The notes under the pieces: generated by a model
The model's input: the letters and a program-made list of their open reading frames with translations, nothing else
What the model was told of the DNA's origin: nothing
The model's database searches: none
Shown here: one piece after another, positions 1-9,678 of the stretch
Numbering within the stretch: the stretch's first letter is position 1
How the letters are laid out: each line of letters begins with the position of its first letter
Source: Hymenobacter sp. UV11
GTDB lineage: Bacteria > Bacteroidota > Bacteroidia > Cytophagales > Hymenobacteraceae
Assembly: GCF_004684095.1 (NCBI RefSeq)
Contig: NZ_SRII01000002.1
Location: forward strand, 496,692 to 560,691
DNA: 64,000 bases
Direction: 5' to 3'
Program-made: the position numbers and the translations under genes

Positions 1-1412
1 AGCTGAACCGCTACGCGGCGCATTGCCAGAGCTTTCTGCAAGCCGGCCAGCCCGCCAACGACGTGCTGCTCTACCTACCGCAGTACGACGCCTACCAGCG
101 CCCCGGCAAGGTATTGCTCCAGCATTTCGACGGCATCGAGCACGGTTTCAAGGGCCTGCCCATTGAGGCCACCAGCGAGCTGCTGCTCAAGCAAGGCTAC
201 GGCTACGACTTCATTTCGGACAAGCAGGTGCAGCTGGTGCAGGCTAGCGGCGCGGGCCTGCGCACCAGCGGCGGCGCGCAGTACCGCACCATACTAGTGC
301 CGGCCGCGCGCACCATGCCCCTATCCACCTGGCAGCACCTGCTGGCGCTGGCACAGGCCGGCGCCACAGTGGTGGTGCAGAATGCATTACCCACCGATGT
401 GCCCGGCCTCGGCGACCTGGCCCGCCGCCAGGCTACCTTCAAAAAGCTGACGGCGCAGCTGAACTTTAAACCCGTGGCCAGTGGCCAGCGGGCCACTGTG
501 GGTAAGGGCGCATTCCTGCTCGGTACCGATGTAGCGCAGCTGCTGACGCAGGCCGGAGTGTCGCGCGAAACGCTGGTGGACAGTGGCTTGCAGTGCGAGC
601 GCCGCCGCACGGCCAACGGCTACACCTACTTTCTGGCCAACTGGAGCGACCAGCCCGTGCACGCCTGGGTGCCACTGGCTACCGCTGCCAAATCGGCCAA
701 CCTCTACGACCCCATGACCGAGCAGCTGGGCGCGGCCGCCGTGCGTCAGTCGGCGGGGGGTAGGGCCGAAGTGTACGTGCAGCTGGCGCCCGGCGGCTCG
801 TGCCTGCTCGATACCAAAACTACGGCCGCAGTGCCCGGCCTAGCCTTTGCCTACTACCGGCCAGTCGGTCCCGCGCAGCCAGTAGCCGGAACTTGGGCCG
901 TGCGCTTCGTGAGCGGCGGGCCCACGCTGCCCGCGCCGCTGCAAATCGCGCAGCTCGATTCGTGGACCAAGCTGGCTGGCGAGGCGGGGCAAAAATTTGC
1001 CGGTACCGCCACCTATACTACCACCTTCGCCCTACCCCCCGGCGGCAGCGCCGAAGGCTACCTGCTCGATTTAGGCAGGGTAGGGCAGAGCGCCCGCGTG
1101 CAGCTCAACGGCCAGGAAGTCGGTACCTTGTTGGGTCCAGCCTACCAGCTGTATCTGCCTAAAAGTCAACTGAAAGCCAGTAATGAGCTGGCCATCAGCG
1201 TGAGCAACGGCATGGCCAACCGCATTGCCGACATGGACCGCCAGCACCAGGAATGGAAGCTGTTTTACAACGTGAATATGGCCGCCAAGCTTAAGGAAAA
1301 CCGTGGGCCCGACGGCCTGTTCACCGCCGCGCAGTGGTCGCCGGTAGCGTCGGGGCTACTGGGGCCGGTTACGCTCACGCCGGTGGCGCTGGGCGGGCCG
1401 GTGGCGCAGTAG
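1..1412 (+). CDS. GH106 alpha-L-rhamnosidase, C-terminal part
   Basis: The reading frame is open from the left edge (codons from base 3), so the 5' end lies outside the window; about 470 residues remain. The fragment has the LNRYAAHCQSFLQAGQ and NDVLLYLPQYDAY segments, the GYGYDFIS segment and the carbohydrate-binding-like C-terminus (DLGRVGQSARVQLNG, then EWKLFYNVNM) that I know from GH106 rhamnosidases. These remove alpha-linked L-rhamnose from rhamnogalacturonan in the periplasm. The active-site part is upstream, so catalytic residues cannot be checked. It is followed by rhaM, which handles the rhamnose released. Confidence 0.85.
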   Translation, partial: LNRYAAHCQSFLQAGQPANDVLLYLPQYDAYQRPGKVLLQHFDGIEHGFKGLPIEATSELLLKQGYGYDFISDKQVQLVQASGAGLRTSGGAQYRTILVPAARTMPLSTWQHLLALAQAGATVVVQNALPTDVPGLGDLARRQATFKKLTAQLNFKPVASGQRATVGKGAFLLGTDVAQLLTQAGVSRETLVDSGLQCERRRTANGYTYFLANWSDQPVHAWVPLATAAKSANLYDPMTEQLGAAAVRQSAGGRAEVYVQLAPGGSCLLDTKTTAAVPGLAFAYYRPVGPAQPVAGTWAVRFVSGGPTLPAPLQIAQLDSWTKLAGEAGQKFAGTATYTTTFALPPGGSAEGYLLDLGRVGQSARVQLNGQEVGTLLGPAYQLYLPKSQLKASNELAISVSNGMANRIADMDRQHQEWKLFYNVNMAAKLKENRGPDGLFTAAQWSPVASGLLGPVTLTPVALGGPVAQ

Positions 1413-1431
1413 GGTAGTCGCTTGTTTTCGT

Positions 1432-1512
1432 TTGTCATTGCGAGCGCAGCGCGGCAATCGCCCCAGAACGATGACGTTCTGGGGCGATTGCTTCGCAGGC
1501 TCGCAATGACAA
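1432..1512. repeat. Family C inverted repeat (C1)
   Basis: The arms 1432-1470 and 1475-1512 are near-perfect inverted copies beginning TTGTCATTGCGAGCG, with a 4-base loop. The element fills the gap between the GH106 gene and rhaM. The same family recurs at 7318-7417. It can form a strong hairpin and could act as a terminator or RNA-processing site. Confidence 0.9.
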
Positions 1513-1535
1513 AATATCTTGCTTGATAATTACTT

Positions 1536-1850
1536 ATGGAAGAAATCGCCTTCACTATGCAGCTGCTGCCCGGCGTGGCGGCCGAGTACCAGCGCCGGCA
1601 CGACGAAATCTGGCCCGAGCTGACTGCGGCCCTGCACGCGGCCGGCATCCGCGACTACTCCATCTTTCTGGATGCGGCCAGCGGGCGGCTGTTTGGGGTG
1701 CAGAAGCGGGCGGCTGGCCACACCGCCGACGCCCTACCTGGCCTGCCCATAATGGCCCGCTGGTGGGCCTACATGGCCGATTTGATGGAAGTTAATCCCG
1801 ATAACTCGCCGGTGGTAACGCCGTTGGCGCGGGTTTTTCACCAAGACTAA
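1536..1850 (+). CDS. rhaM: L-rhamnose mutarotase RhaM
   Basis: This 104-residue protein has the family's usual length and interconverts alpha and beta anomers of L-rhamnose in the cytoplasm, feeding the isomerase. Tyr18 and His22 (YQRRHDEIWPEL) and Tyr41 fall at the positions of the active-site residues of the E. coli enzyme, and the WWAYMADLM segment near residue 76 is typical of the family. A start at 1523 in another frame was rejected. The gene is co-oriented with the GH106 and GH28 genes and probably co-transcribed with them. Confidence 0.95.
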   Translation: MEEIAFTMQLLPGVAAEYQRRHDEIWPELTAALHAAGIRDYSIFLDAASGRLFGVQKRAAGHTADALPGLPIMARWWAYMADLMEVNPDNSPVVTPLARVFHQD

Positions 1851-1957
1851 TTTTTCATGCCGCAGCAGGTGAGTGCGGGAAGGTGGCCGGGCGGGCAGCC
1901 TGCACTTTTGCCAATACTAAACCGGCCCGCTACCCCGCGCGGCTGGTCCTGCCCTCC

Positions 1958-3388
1958 ATGAAGCTTCATCCCACCTACTTCCTGCCCCTGTTGCTGCTGG
2001 CGCTCAGCGCTTTCATACGTCCGACTACGCCCGCCGCTGACTCCGACCCGGCCTGGGTGAAGGGGGTAGGGGCCAAAACCCTGCCGACCGCCAAAACTGT
2101 GTTTGCTGCCGCCAAGTACGGCGCCGTGGGCGATGGCAAAACGCTGAATACTAGCGCGCTGCAAAAGACCATCGACGCGGCGGCCAAGAAGGGCGGCGTC
2201 GTGACGCTGGCGCCCGGCCAGTACCTCACCGGCTCGCTGTTTTTGAAGAAGGGTGTGACGCTGCACCTCGACAAGGGCGTGACGCTGCTCGGCAGCCAGG
2301 ACCTGAAGGATTACCCCGAAATCCCGACCCGCGTGGCCGGCATCGAGATGGTGTGGCCCGCCGCGCTGCTCAATATTCTGGACCAGGACAACGTGGTCAT
2401 CACCGGCGAAGGCACCGTGGACGGGCAAGGTAAACCCTTCTGGGACAAGTACTGGGCCATGCGCAAGGAGTACGACCCCAAGGGCCTGCGCTGGATAGTG
2501 GACTACGACGCCAAGCGCCCGCGCCTGCTGCTGATATCGAACGCCAGCAACGTGACCCTGAAGGCCGTGACCCTGCAACGCTCGGGCTTCTGGACGGTGC
2601 ACGTGCTGTACTCCAAAAACGTGACCGTGGATGGCATTACGGTGCGCAACAACCTCGGCGGCCACGGCCCCAGCACCGACGGCATCGACATTGATTCGAG
2701 CAGCTATGTGCTGGTGCAAAATTCTGATATTGATTGCAATGACGATAACTTCTGCCTGAAGTCGGGCCGCGACGCCGACGGCCTGCGCGTGAACCGCCCG
2801 GCCGAGTACATCCTCATCCAAAACTGCGTGGCCGGTGCCGGCGATGGCCTCTTCACCTGCGGCTCCGAAACGTCGGGCGGCATCCGGCATGTCATCGCCC
2901 GCAACCTCCGGGCCAAGGGTACCAAGGTGGGCATCCGCATCAAGTCGGCCCTCACCCGGGGCGGCACGGTGGAGGATATACGAGTGGATAATATCGAGAT
3001 GGACGGGGTTGGCACGGCTATTCTGCTCACCATGAACTGGAACCCTGCCTACAGCTACTCCACGCTGCCTGCGGGCTACACCCAGGAAACCCTACCCGCC
3101 CACTGGAAGGCGATGCTGACCAAAGTAGAGCCCGCCGAGAAAGGCATTCCGCATTTTAAGGATGTAGTTATCAGTAATGTGCGGGTGCAGAACGCCAAGG
3201 TAGCCATATCGGCTGAAGGTCAGCCCAACTCGCTGTTGGAAAACATGACCCTTGACAACGTGACCATGACCGCCGAAACCGCCGGCGGCATCAATTACGC
3301 CAAGGACTGGACTATCAAAAATGTAACAATTAAGGCGAAGGACGACGAGCCAATGGCGGTGCAAAACAGCGCCCAAATCAAGTTTTAG
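1958..3388 (+). CDS. GH28 pectinase (polygalacturonase-type)
   Basis: The 476-residue protein starts with a signal peptide (residues 1-27) when begun at ATG 1958; an in-frame start at 1883 would only add a non-signal leader. It has a right-handed beta-helix and the GH28 landmarks: STDGID near 239 (Ser replaces the usual Asn of NTD), the Asp pair in NDDNFCLKSG near 262, CGSE near 301 and RIK near 327. It should hydrolyse galacturonic-acid linkages in pectin in the periplasm; whether the target is homogalacturonan or rhamnogalacturonan cannot be told. A terminator follows. Confidence 0.92.
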   Translation: MKLHPTYFLPLLLLALSAFIRPTTPAADSDPAWVKGVGAKTLPTAKTVFAAAKYGAVGDGKTLNTSALQKTIDAAAKKGGVVTLAPGQYLTGSLFLKKGVTLHLDKGVTLLGSQDLKDYPEIPTRVAGIEMVWPAALLNILDQDNVVITGEGTVDGQGKPFWDKYWAMRKEYDPKGLRWIVDYDAKRPRLLLISNASNVTLKAVTLQRSGFWTVHVLYSKNVTVDGITVRNNLGGHGPSTDGIDIDSSSYVLVQNSDIDCNDDNFCLKSGRDADGLRVNRPAEYILIQNCVAGAGDGLFTCGSETSGGIRHVIARNLRAKGTKVGIRIKSALTRGGTVEDIRVDNIEMDGVGTAILLTMNWNPAYSYSTLPAGYTQETLPAHWKAMLTKVEPAEKGIPHFKDVVISNVRVQNAKVAISAEGQPNSLLENMTLDNVTMTAETAGGINYAKDWTIKNVTIKAKDDEPMAVQNSAQIKF

Positions 3389-3414
3389 GTTGTTAAAAAA
3401 AAGTGAATGACACG

Positions 3415-3448
3415 AGAAGCCGCTTCCCTTGGGAGCGGCCTCTTTTTT
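3415..3448 (+). terminator. Rho-independent terminator after GH28
   Basis: A GC-rich hairpin (3419-3439, one bulged base) is followed by a T-rich run at 3443-3448, 30 bp after the GH28 stop. This is a canonical intrinsic terminator. Confidence 0.85.
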
Positions 3449-3467
3449 GGGGGTAGGCGAACCTGTA

Positions 3468-3568
3468 AAACGGAGTGGCACTCCGTTTCCGCGTGAACGA
3501 CTTGTTCAACGATAAGCCGTTTCCGCGTGAACGACTTGTTCAACGATAAACGGAGTGCCACTCCGTTT
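3468..3568. repeat. Compound palindrome / direct-repeat element
   Basis: Two 21-bp palindromes (3468-3488 and 3548-3568, arms AAACGGAGTG/CACTCCGTTT) differ only in the central base, G in the first and C in the second. Between them lie two exact 33-bp direct repeats (3483-3515 and 3517-3549), each with an internal TGAAC-GTTCA dyad. The block sits immediately before the M20 peptidase start at 3585. Confidence 0.9.
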
Positions 3569-3584
3569 TACATACCTTGGGGGC

Positions 3585-5129
3585 ATGAAGAAACTTTACC
3601 TGCTCACGGGCCTGCTGCCGCTGGCCGCCGCCGCGCTGCTCGCCGCCGCCCCGCCTGCCACCGTCCTCACCAAGGTGCGGCAGTACCGCCAGCGCCACGA
3701 GCACGAGCTGCTGGCCGACTACACCCGGCTGCTGGCCATCCCCAACGTGGCAGCCGATACGGCCGGGTTGCGCCGCACCGCCACCACTATTGCGGAGCTG
3801 ATGCGCCAGCGCGGCATTGGGCAGGTGCAGCTGCTGCCGGCCACCACGCCCGGCGTGGCGCCCGCCGTGTACGGCGAGGTGCGGGTGCCCGGCGCCAAGC
3901 GCACTATCGTGTTTTACGCCCACTACGATGGCCAGCCCGTGAACCCCGCGCAGTGGGCGCCGGGCCTCAGCCCCTTCCGGCCCACGCTGGCGAGCGGCTC
4001 GCTGGCCAGCGGCGGGCAGCTCCTACCCCCCCTGGCGCCGGGCACGGCCATTAGCCCCGACTGGCGCATCTACGCCCGCGGCAGCTCCGACGACAAGGCC
4101 GGCGTGATGGCCATTATCTCCGGCTATCAGGCCCTGGCCCAGAGTGGCGGCCGGCCCACCGCCAACCTGAAATTCTTCTTCGAAGGCGAGGAAGAAGCCG
4201 GCTCGCCGCACCTGGCCGAGCTATTGGCTAAGCACCGCGACTTGTTGAAATCGGACCTCTGGATAATCTGCGACGGGCCAGTGCACCAGTCGGGCCGCAA
4301 GCAGGTGGTGTTTGGAGCGCGCGGCGACGTGAACGTGGCCCTGACCGTGTACGGCCCCAAGCGCCCGCTGCACAGCGGCCACTACGGCAACTGGGCCCCC
4401 AACCCGGCCATGAGCCTGGCCCGCCTGCTGGGCTCGATGAAAGACAGCACCGGCCGCGTTACCATCGCGGGTTTCTACGACGACGTAATACCCCTCACTG
4501 CTACTGAGCAGGATGCGCTGAAGCGAATCCCAAACATTGATGACGATATCCGGCGCGAGCTGGGCTTTGCCCGGCCCGACGGCGCGGGCCAGTCGCTGGT
4601 GGAGCTCATTAACCAGCCTTCGCTGAATATCAACGGCATGCGTAGCGCCAACGTGGGGCCGCAGGCCGCCAACGTTATACCCACCACCGCCGATGCGGTG
4701 CTGGATTTGCGCCTCGTGCTGGGCAACGACTACCAGCGCCAGATTGCCAAAGTAGTGCGCCACATCGAGCGCCAGGGCTTCTTCGTGACCCGAGCCGAGC
4801 CCACCGACGCCGAGCGGGCGCGCTACCCCCGCCTCGTGCGCGTATCGCCCGCCACCGGCTACAATGCCCAGCGCACGGCTATGGATTTGCCGCTGGCCCG
4901 CAGCGTGGTACAGGCCGTGCAAACTACTGTAGGCCAGCCGGTAGTGCTGCTACCCACCTCCGGCGGCAGCCTGCCGCTCTACGTATTCAAGCAGGAGCTG
5001 GGCGCCACCACGCTCACCGTGCCGGTGGCGAATTATGATAACAACCAGCACGCTGAGAATGAGAATATCCGCCTGGGTAATTTGTGGGATGGGATGGAAA
5101 CGATGGCCGCGCTGATGACTATGAAGTAG
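3585..5129 (+). CDS. M20-family zinc peptidase / dipeptidase
   Basis: The 514-residue protein starts at ATG 3585; an in-frame ATG at 3555 lies inside the repeat and would spoil the signal peptide (residues 1-22). Co-catalytic zinc ligands are visible: AHYDGQ near 112, SSDDKAG, EGEEEAGS with the catalytic Glu, ICDG, LHSGHYG and a late NQHAENE. Members hydrolyse dipeptides or similar amides outside the cytoplasm. It has no clear link to pectin use and probably forms its own unit. The lutC gene ends convergently, with repeat A1 between them. Confidence 0.9.
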   Translation: MKKLYLLTGLLPLAAAALLAAAPPATVLTKVRQYRQRHEHELLADYTRLLAIPNVAADTAGLRRTATTIAELMRQRGIGQVQLLPATTPGVAPAVYGEVRVPGAKRTIVFYAHYDGQPVNPAQWAPGLSPFRPTLASGSLASGGQLLPPLAPGTAISPDWRIYARGSSDDKAGVMAIISGYQALAQSGGRPTANLKFFFEGEEEAGSPHLAELLAKHRDLLKSDLWIICDGPVHQSGRKQVVFGARGDVNVALTVYGPKRPLHSGHYGNWAPNPAMSLARLLGSMKDSTGRVTIAGFYDDVIPLTATEQDALKRIPNIDDDIRRELGFARPDGAGQSLVELINQPSLNINGMRSANVGPQAANVIPTTADAVLDLRLVLGNDYQRQIAKVVRHIERQGFFVTRAEPTDAERARYPRLVRVSPATGYNAQRTAMDLPLARSVVQAVQTTVGQPVVLLPTSGGSLPLYVFKQELGATTLTVPVANYDNNQHAENENIRLGNLWDGMETMAALMTMK

Positions 5130-5160
5130 GGGGGTAGGCGGTGGTTCGGCGCGGGCGGGC

Positions 5161-5273
5161 GCCTCACCCCCTGACCCCCTCTCCGAAAAGGAGAGGGGGC
5201 ACCGGTCTTGCGCAGATGTGGAAGGTGGCTGGCTCCCCCTCTCCTTTTCGGAGAGGGGGCCGGGGGGTGAGGC
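5161..5273. repeat. Family A inverted repeat (A1)
   Basis: The arms 5161-5200 and 5234-5273 are inverted copies of the form GCCTCACCCC..CCCCTCTCC. Each arm carries its own inner hairpin (CTCC-GAAAA-GGAG). It lies between the convergent ends of the M20 gene and lutC and is a plausible bidirectional terminator. Confidence 0.92.
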
Positions 5274-5297
5274 GCCCCATCCGCGCCGTCTACCCAT

Positions 5298-5863
5298 TCA
5301 ATACACCAGCACCACCAGGCTGCGCGCCCCGTGCGCGCCAATGACGAGCGACTGCTCGATATCGGCCGTTTTCGAAGGCCCAGCGATAAACAAACCGTAA
5401 CCGCCAGGGCCGGCCGGCAGGCGGGCGTAGGCCTGGTGCATGGTGGCCACTAGCTGGCGCTGGTCGAGCACCAGGGCCAGGTGCTGCGTCACGGTGGGTA
5501 GGGCGCGGTGCAGCATCTGGGCCTCGGGCAGCCACACGGCGCCGTTTTCAGCCACACCAAATTCGCCGGCCAGTACGGCCAGGTCCACGTCGGCCAGCAC
5601 GTCGGTCGGCGTTTGCTGGTCAACCACTAGGGTAGGTGTGAGCAGCGCTGAGGCGACGAGCCGAGCCGCCGGAAACAGCTGCTGCACCGTGGCGGCCAGC
5701 TCGCTGCGCGCTGCCAGCCGCACCACCGTGCCCCCGATGCTGGCCAGCACCTCGCTGAAGCGCGCCAGCGAGGCATCGCCGCCGAAGTCGGACGGGGGGG
5801 GTAGGGACATAAGGGCGGGCTTGTTGGCGCGGGCGGCGGCCAGAATACGTTCGCGGCTTGAAC

Positions 5864-5867
<4 letters not shown>
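5298..5867 (-). CDS. lutC: Lactate utilization protein LutC
   Basis: The 189-residue protein belongs to the LUD (LutB/LutC) family. LutABC together oxidise L-lactate to pyruvate in the cytoplasm. Recognisable segments are SSSRERILAAAR at the N-terminus and GEFGVAENGAVWLPE near residues 108-122. The ATG at 5867 overlaps the lutB stop by four bases (5864-5867), a typical sign of translational coupling, so I chose it over the longer in-frame reading. It is the last gene of the rhaI-rhaB-lutABC operon. Confidence 0.92.
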
Positions 5868-7249
<1,382 letters not shown>

Positions 7250-7317
7250 TTTATAACGACTAATGATAAGTGACTAGTGACTAATGACTAATGAAATCCG
7301 TCTGTTTTTGCGACTAA

Positions 7318-7417
7318 TCGTCTGTCATTGCGAGCGAAGCGCGGCAATCGCATCAAAACGAGTCGTGCGGGTGTCGCGCTGGTGCGATTGCCGCGCTTCG
7401 CTCGCAATGACAGACGA
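7318..7417. repeat. Family C inverted repeat (C2)
   Basis: Two 35-bp arms (7318-7352 and 7383-7417) are exact inverted copies carrying GTCATTGCGAGCGAAGCGC. It lies inside the lut operon between lutA and lutB. Next to it (7256-7296) is a short AT-rich stretch of imperfect GACTAATGA direct repeats. Confidence 0.93.
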
Positions 7418-7441
7418 TTTGCAGTTACAGGTAATTAACAA

Positions 7442-8179
7442 TCAGCTGATTCCATTCAATATCTCCACCGCGTGCAGCACCTTCATAGGCAGCTTTTGGC
7501 GGCGCACGATGCCTTGTAGGTGCATCAGACACGACATATCGCCGCCGGTCAGCACTTGGGTACCGTTGCGCAGGTGGTCCTGCACGCGGTCGTGGCCCAT
7601 GCGGCCCGAAATGGCTGCCTCGCTCACGCAAAACGTGCCCCCGAAGCCGCAGCACTCGTCATTGCGGTCCAGCTCGGTGAGCTCGATGCCGTCGAGGCCG
7701 GCCAGCAGGCGGCGCAGGTGGCCGTCGCGCACGGGCGTCACTTCCGACTCGTTGGCCTGGTGCAGGCCGCGTTGGCCGTGGCAGCTCAGGTGCAGGCCCA
7801 CTTTGTGGGGGTAGGCGCCGGGCAGCGTCGTAATGCCCAGTTTATCCACGATAAAATCAATCAAATCCACCGTATTGGCCCGCACGCGCTGCACGGCGGG
7901 CGTCTGCTCCAGCTTGTCGAAATGCTTGCGCACGTGGTACACGCAGCTGCCCGAGGGCACCACCACGGCGTCGTAATCCTGAAACGTTTCCACGAAATGC
8001 CGGTAGATGGGCAGCGCATCGCGCTCGCAGCCGCTGTTGGCCAGCGGCTGGCCGCAGCACGTCTGGCCGGGGGGGTAGGCGGCCGTAATGCCTAGCTTGC
8101 CCAGCAGCTGCAAGGTGGCGATGCCCACCTGCGGGTAAAACTGGTCCACGTAGCACGGCACGAAAAGGGCGACTTTCAT
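7442..8179 (-). CDS. lutA: Lactate utilization protein LutA
   Basis: The 245-residue protein has two cysteine-rich CCG-type domains: CYVDQFYP and GQTCCGQPLANSGC in the first half, LSCHGQRGLH and NDECCGFGGTFC in the second. These bind an iron-sulfur centre in the LutA/GlpC/HdrB family. The ATG at 8179 starts MKVALFVPCYVDQ, as in known LutA proteins. It is the first lut gene, 162 bp after rhaB, with repeat A2 in the gap. It acts with LutB and LutC in L-lactate oxidation. Confidence 0.94.
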   Translation of the reverse strand: MKVALFVPCYVDQFYPQVGIATLQLLGKLGITAAYPPGQTCCGQPLANSGCERDALPIYRHFVETFQDYDAVVVPSGSCVYHVRKHFDKLEQTPAVQRVRANTVDLIDFIVDKLGITTLPGAYPHKVGLHLSCHGQRGLHQANESEVTPVRDGHLRRLLAGLDGIELTELDRNDECCGFGGTFCVSEAAISGRMGHDRVQDHLRNGTQVLTGGDMSCLMHLQGIVRRQKLPMKVLHAVEILNGIS

Positions 8180-8210
8180 AGGGATAAGTAAGACTATTTC
8201 GCCCTCCGCG

Positions 8211-8328
8211 CTGACCTCACCCCCTAGCCCCCTCTCCCGTGGAGAGGGGGGACTAGTTTCTAGTTTAAAAGCTAGTCTAGAGCTAGTTCCCCCTCTCCAC
8301 GGGAGAGGGGGCTAGGGGGTGAGGTCAG
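8211..8328. repeat. Family A inverted repeat (A2)
   Basis: The 40-bp arms 8211-8250 and 8289-8328 are inverted copies (CTGACCTCACCCCCTAGCCC). The inner core differs from A1 (CCCGTGG instead of CCGAAAAGG), and the opposite arm changes to match. It lies between rhaB and lutA. Confidence 0.93.
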
Positions 8329-8340
8329 CACGAAGGGCGT

Positions 8341-9675
8341 TCAATTAAACAGCAGCTGCGTTTTTTTCCATGCCTCGCCCTGCTCCAGGTGCACGAGCGC
8401 GCCCAGCGCGGTGGCCTGCGGCACCTCCAGGGTACGCACTTCCGCCTGCGGGAAATTCCAGCTCAACGTTTGCATAAACAGCGGGTTGCGGGCAAAGCCG
8501 CCATCCACGTAGATGATTTTTTCGCCCTGCCACACCAGCTTCATCGAAGCCAGCAGGATATCGACCAAGCCATGGATGAGGTGCTGATACGCATCGTGGG
8601 CCGTGCAGAAGCCCGAGAGGTCCCAGTCGCCGGCCGGCTCGTCGGGGGTAGGGCCGCCGCCGGCCAGGCAGCCGGGCCGGAAGGCCGCCGAGGCCGCGTC
8701 GCGGGGCCGCGCCAGCACCAGCGAGCGGTAAAAATCGGGCTTCACGTGAAAAAACTGCGCAATGCGCTCGACCTGATAGTCGTGCTCGCGGCCCAGAAAG
8801 GCCCGCGCCGCCCGCATGGGCTGGCCGCGCGGCGTGAGAAAGCTCACCACGTCGCGGCGCAGCAGCTCGGGCGTAAGCGGCTGGCTATTAAATGGGTTGA
8901 TAGTCACCCACCACGTGCCGGTGCTCACCAGCATAAACGGCTCGTCCACTTCCAGCAAGTAGGGCATCACCGCCGCCGAGCTGTCGTGCAGCCCTACCCC
9001 CACCAGTATGCCATCCACGACTGAGGCAATGGAATCCTGGGTGAGCGGGGCCAGCTTCTCGTCAATGCCCTCGCGGCGCACCCAGTCGTGGTACTGCCCG
9101 CGCTCAAAATCCCAGAGCGCCGTGTGGCAGCCCACTGAAGTGTAGTCGCTAAACTTCTCGCCGGTAAGCAAATACGACAGGTATTGCGGCAAATGCAGCG
9201 AGGTATGAATGCGGGCGTACTGCTCGGGCTTGGCGTGCTTGAGCCAGTACAGCTGCAGGCCCGAGTTCAACATGCCCAGCTGCGGCGAGCAGGTGGTGGC
9301 CGTGAAATCGGCGGCCGACTCGGCTAGCTCGGCGTAAAAGCGCGCCGTGAGGTCGGCGGGCAGCGGCTTCAGGTAATTGTAGAGGGGTAGCACGGGCTCG
9401 CCGTCGGCCCCCAGGTGCACGAAGCTGGCGCCGTAGGCCGTGAAATTGACGCCCTTCACGGTGTAGTGCGGGTGGTGGCGCAGCTGGTGCCAGTGATCCT
9501 GCATCCACTGCGTGAGGCGCGGCAGGTGGTCGCACGGAAAGCCATCGTCGTCGAGCACGTCGGTGCACACGTGCAGCATCTCGTCAATAATCTGCCGCTC
9601 CTCATTGAAGAGAATCAACTTCTTATTGGTCTTGCCGATGTCGAACACGGCGTAAATCGGTTTCTTGGTCGCCAT
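8341..9675 (-). CDS. rhaB: FGGY-family L-rhamnulokinase
   Basis: The 444-residue FGGY kinase should phosphorylate L-rhamnulose to L-rhamnulose 1-phosphate in the cytoplasm. The N-terminal phosphate loop FDIGKTNKK (residues 11-19), the catalytic-Asp region VGLHDSSAA, the nucleotide loop STGTWWV and VDGGFARNP are all visible. The substrate is assigned from position: it begins 3 bp after rhaI and lies with rhaI, rhaEW and rhaT. FGGY kinases vary in substrate, so sequence alone would leave fuculose or xylulose possible. Confidence 0.88.
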   Translation of the reverse strand: MATKKPIYAVFDIGKTNKKLILFNEERQIIDEMLHVCTDVLDDDGFPCDHLPRLTQWMQDHWHQLRHHPHYTVKGVNFTAYGASFVHLGADGEPVLPLYNYLKPLPADLTARFYAELAESAADFTATTCSPQLGMLNSGLQLYWLKHAKPEQYARIHTSLHLPQYLSYLLTGEKFSDYTSVGCHTALWDFERGQYHDWVRREGIDEKLAPLTQDSIASVVDGILVGVGLHDSSAAVMPYLLEVDEPFMLVSTGTWWVTINPFNSQPLTPELLRRDVVSFLTPRGQPMRAARAFLGREHDYQVERIAQFFHVKPDFYRSLVLARPRDAASAAFRPGCLAGGGPTPDEPAGDWDLSGFCTAHDAYQHLIHGLVDILLASMKLVWQGEKIIYVDGGFARNPLFMQTLSWNFPQAEVRTLEVPQATALGALVHLEQGEAWKKTQLLFN

Positions 9676-9678
9676 CGC

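Noticed and set aside
1847..2890. 347-codon open frame antisense to the GH28 gene
   Set aside because: It is a mirror of GC-rich coding sequence, has no family features, and the GH28 protein on the other strand is clear.
3483..3549. Possible CRISPR array (two 33-bp repeats)
   Set aside because: Only two units occur, with one base between them and no spacers or cas genes.
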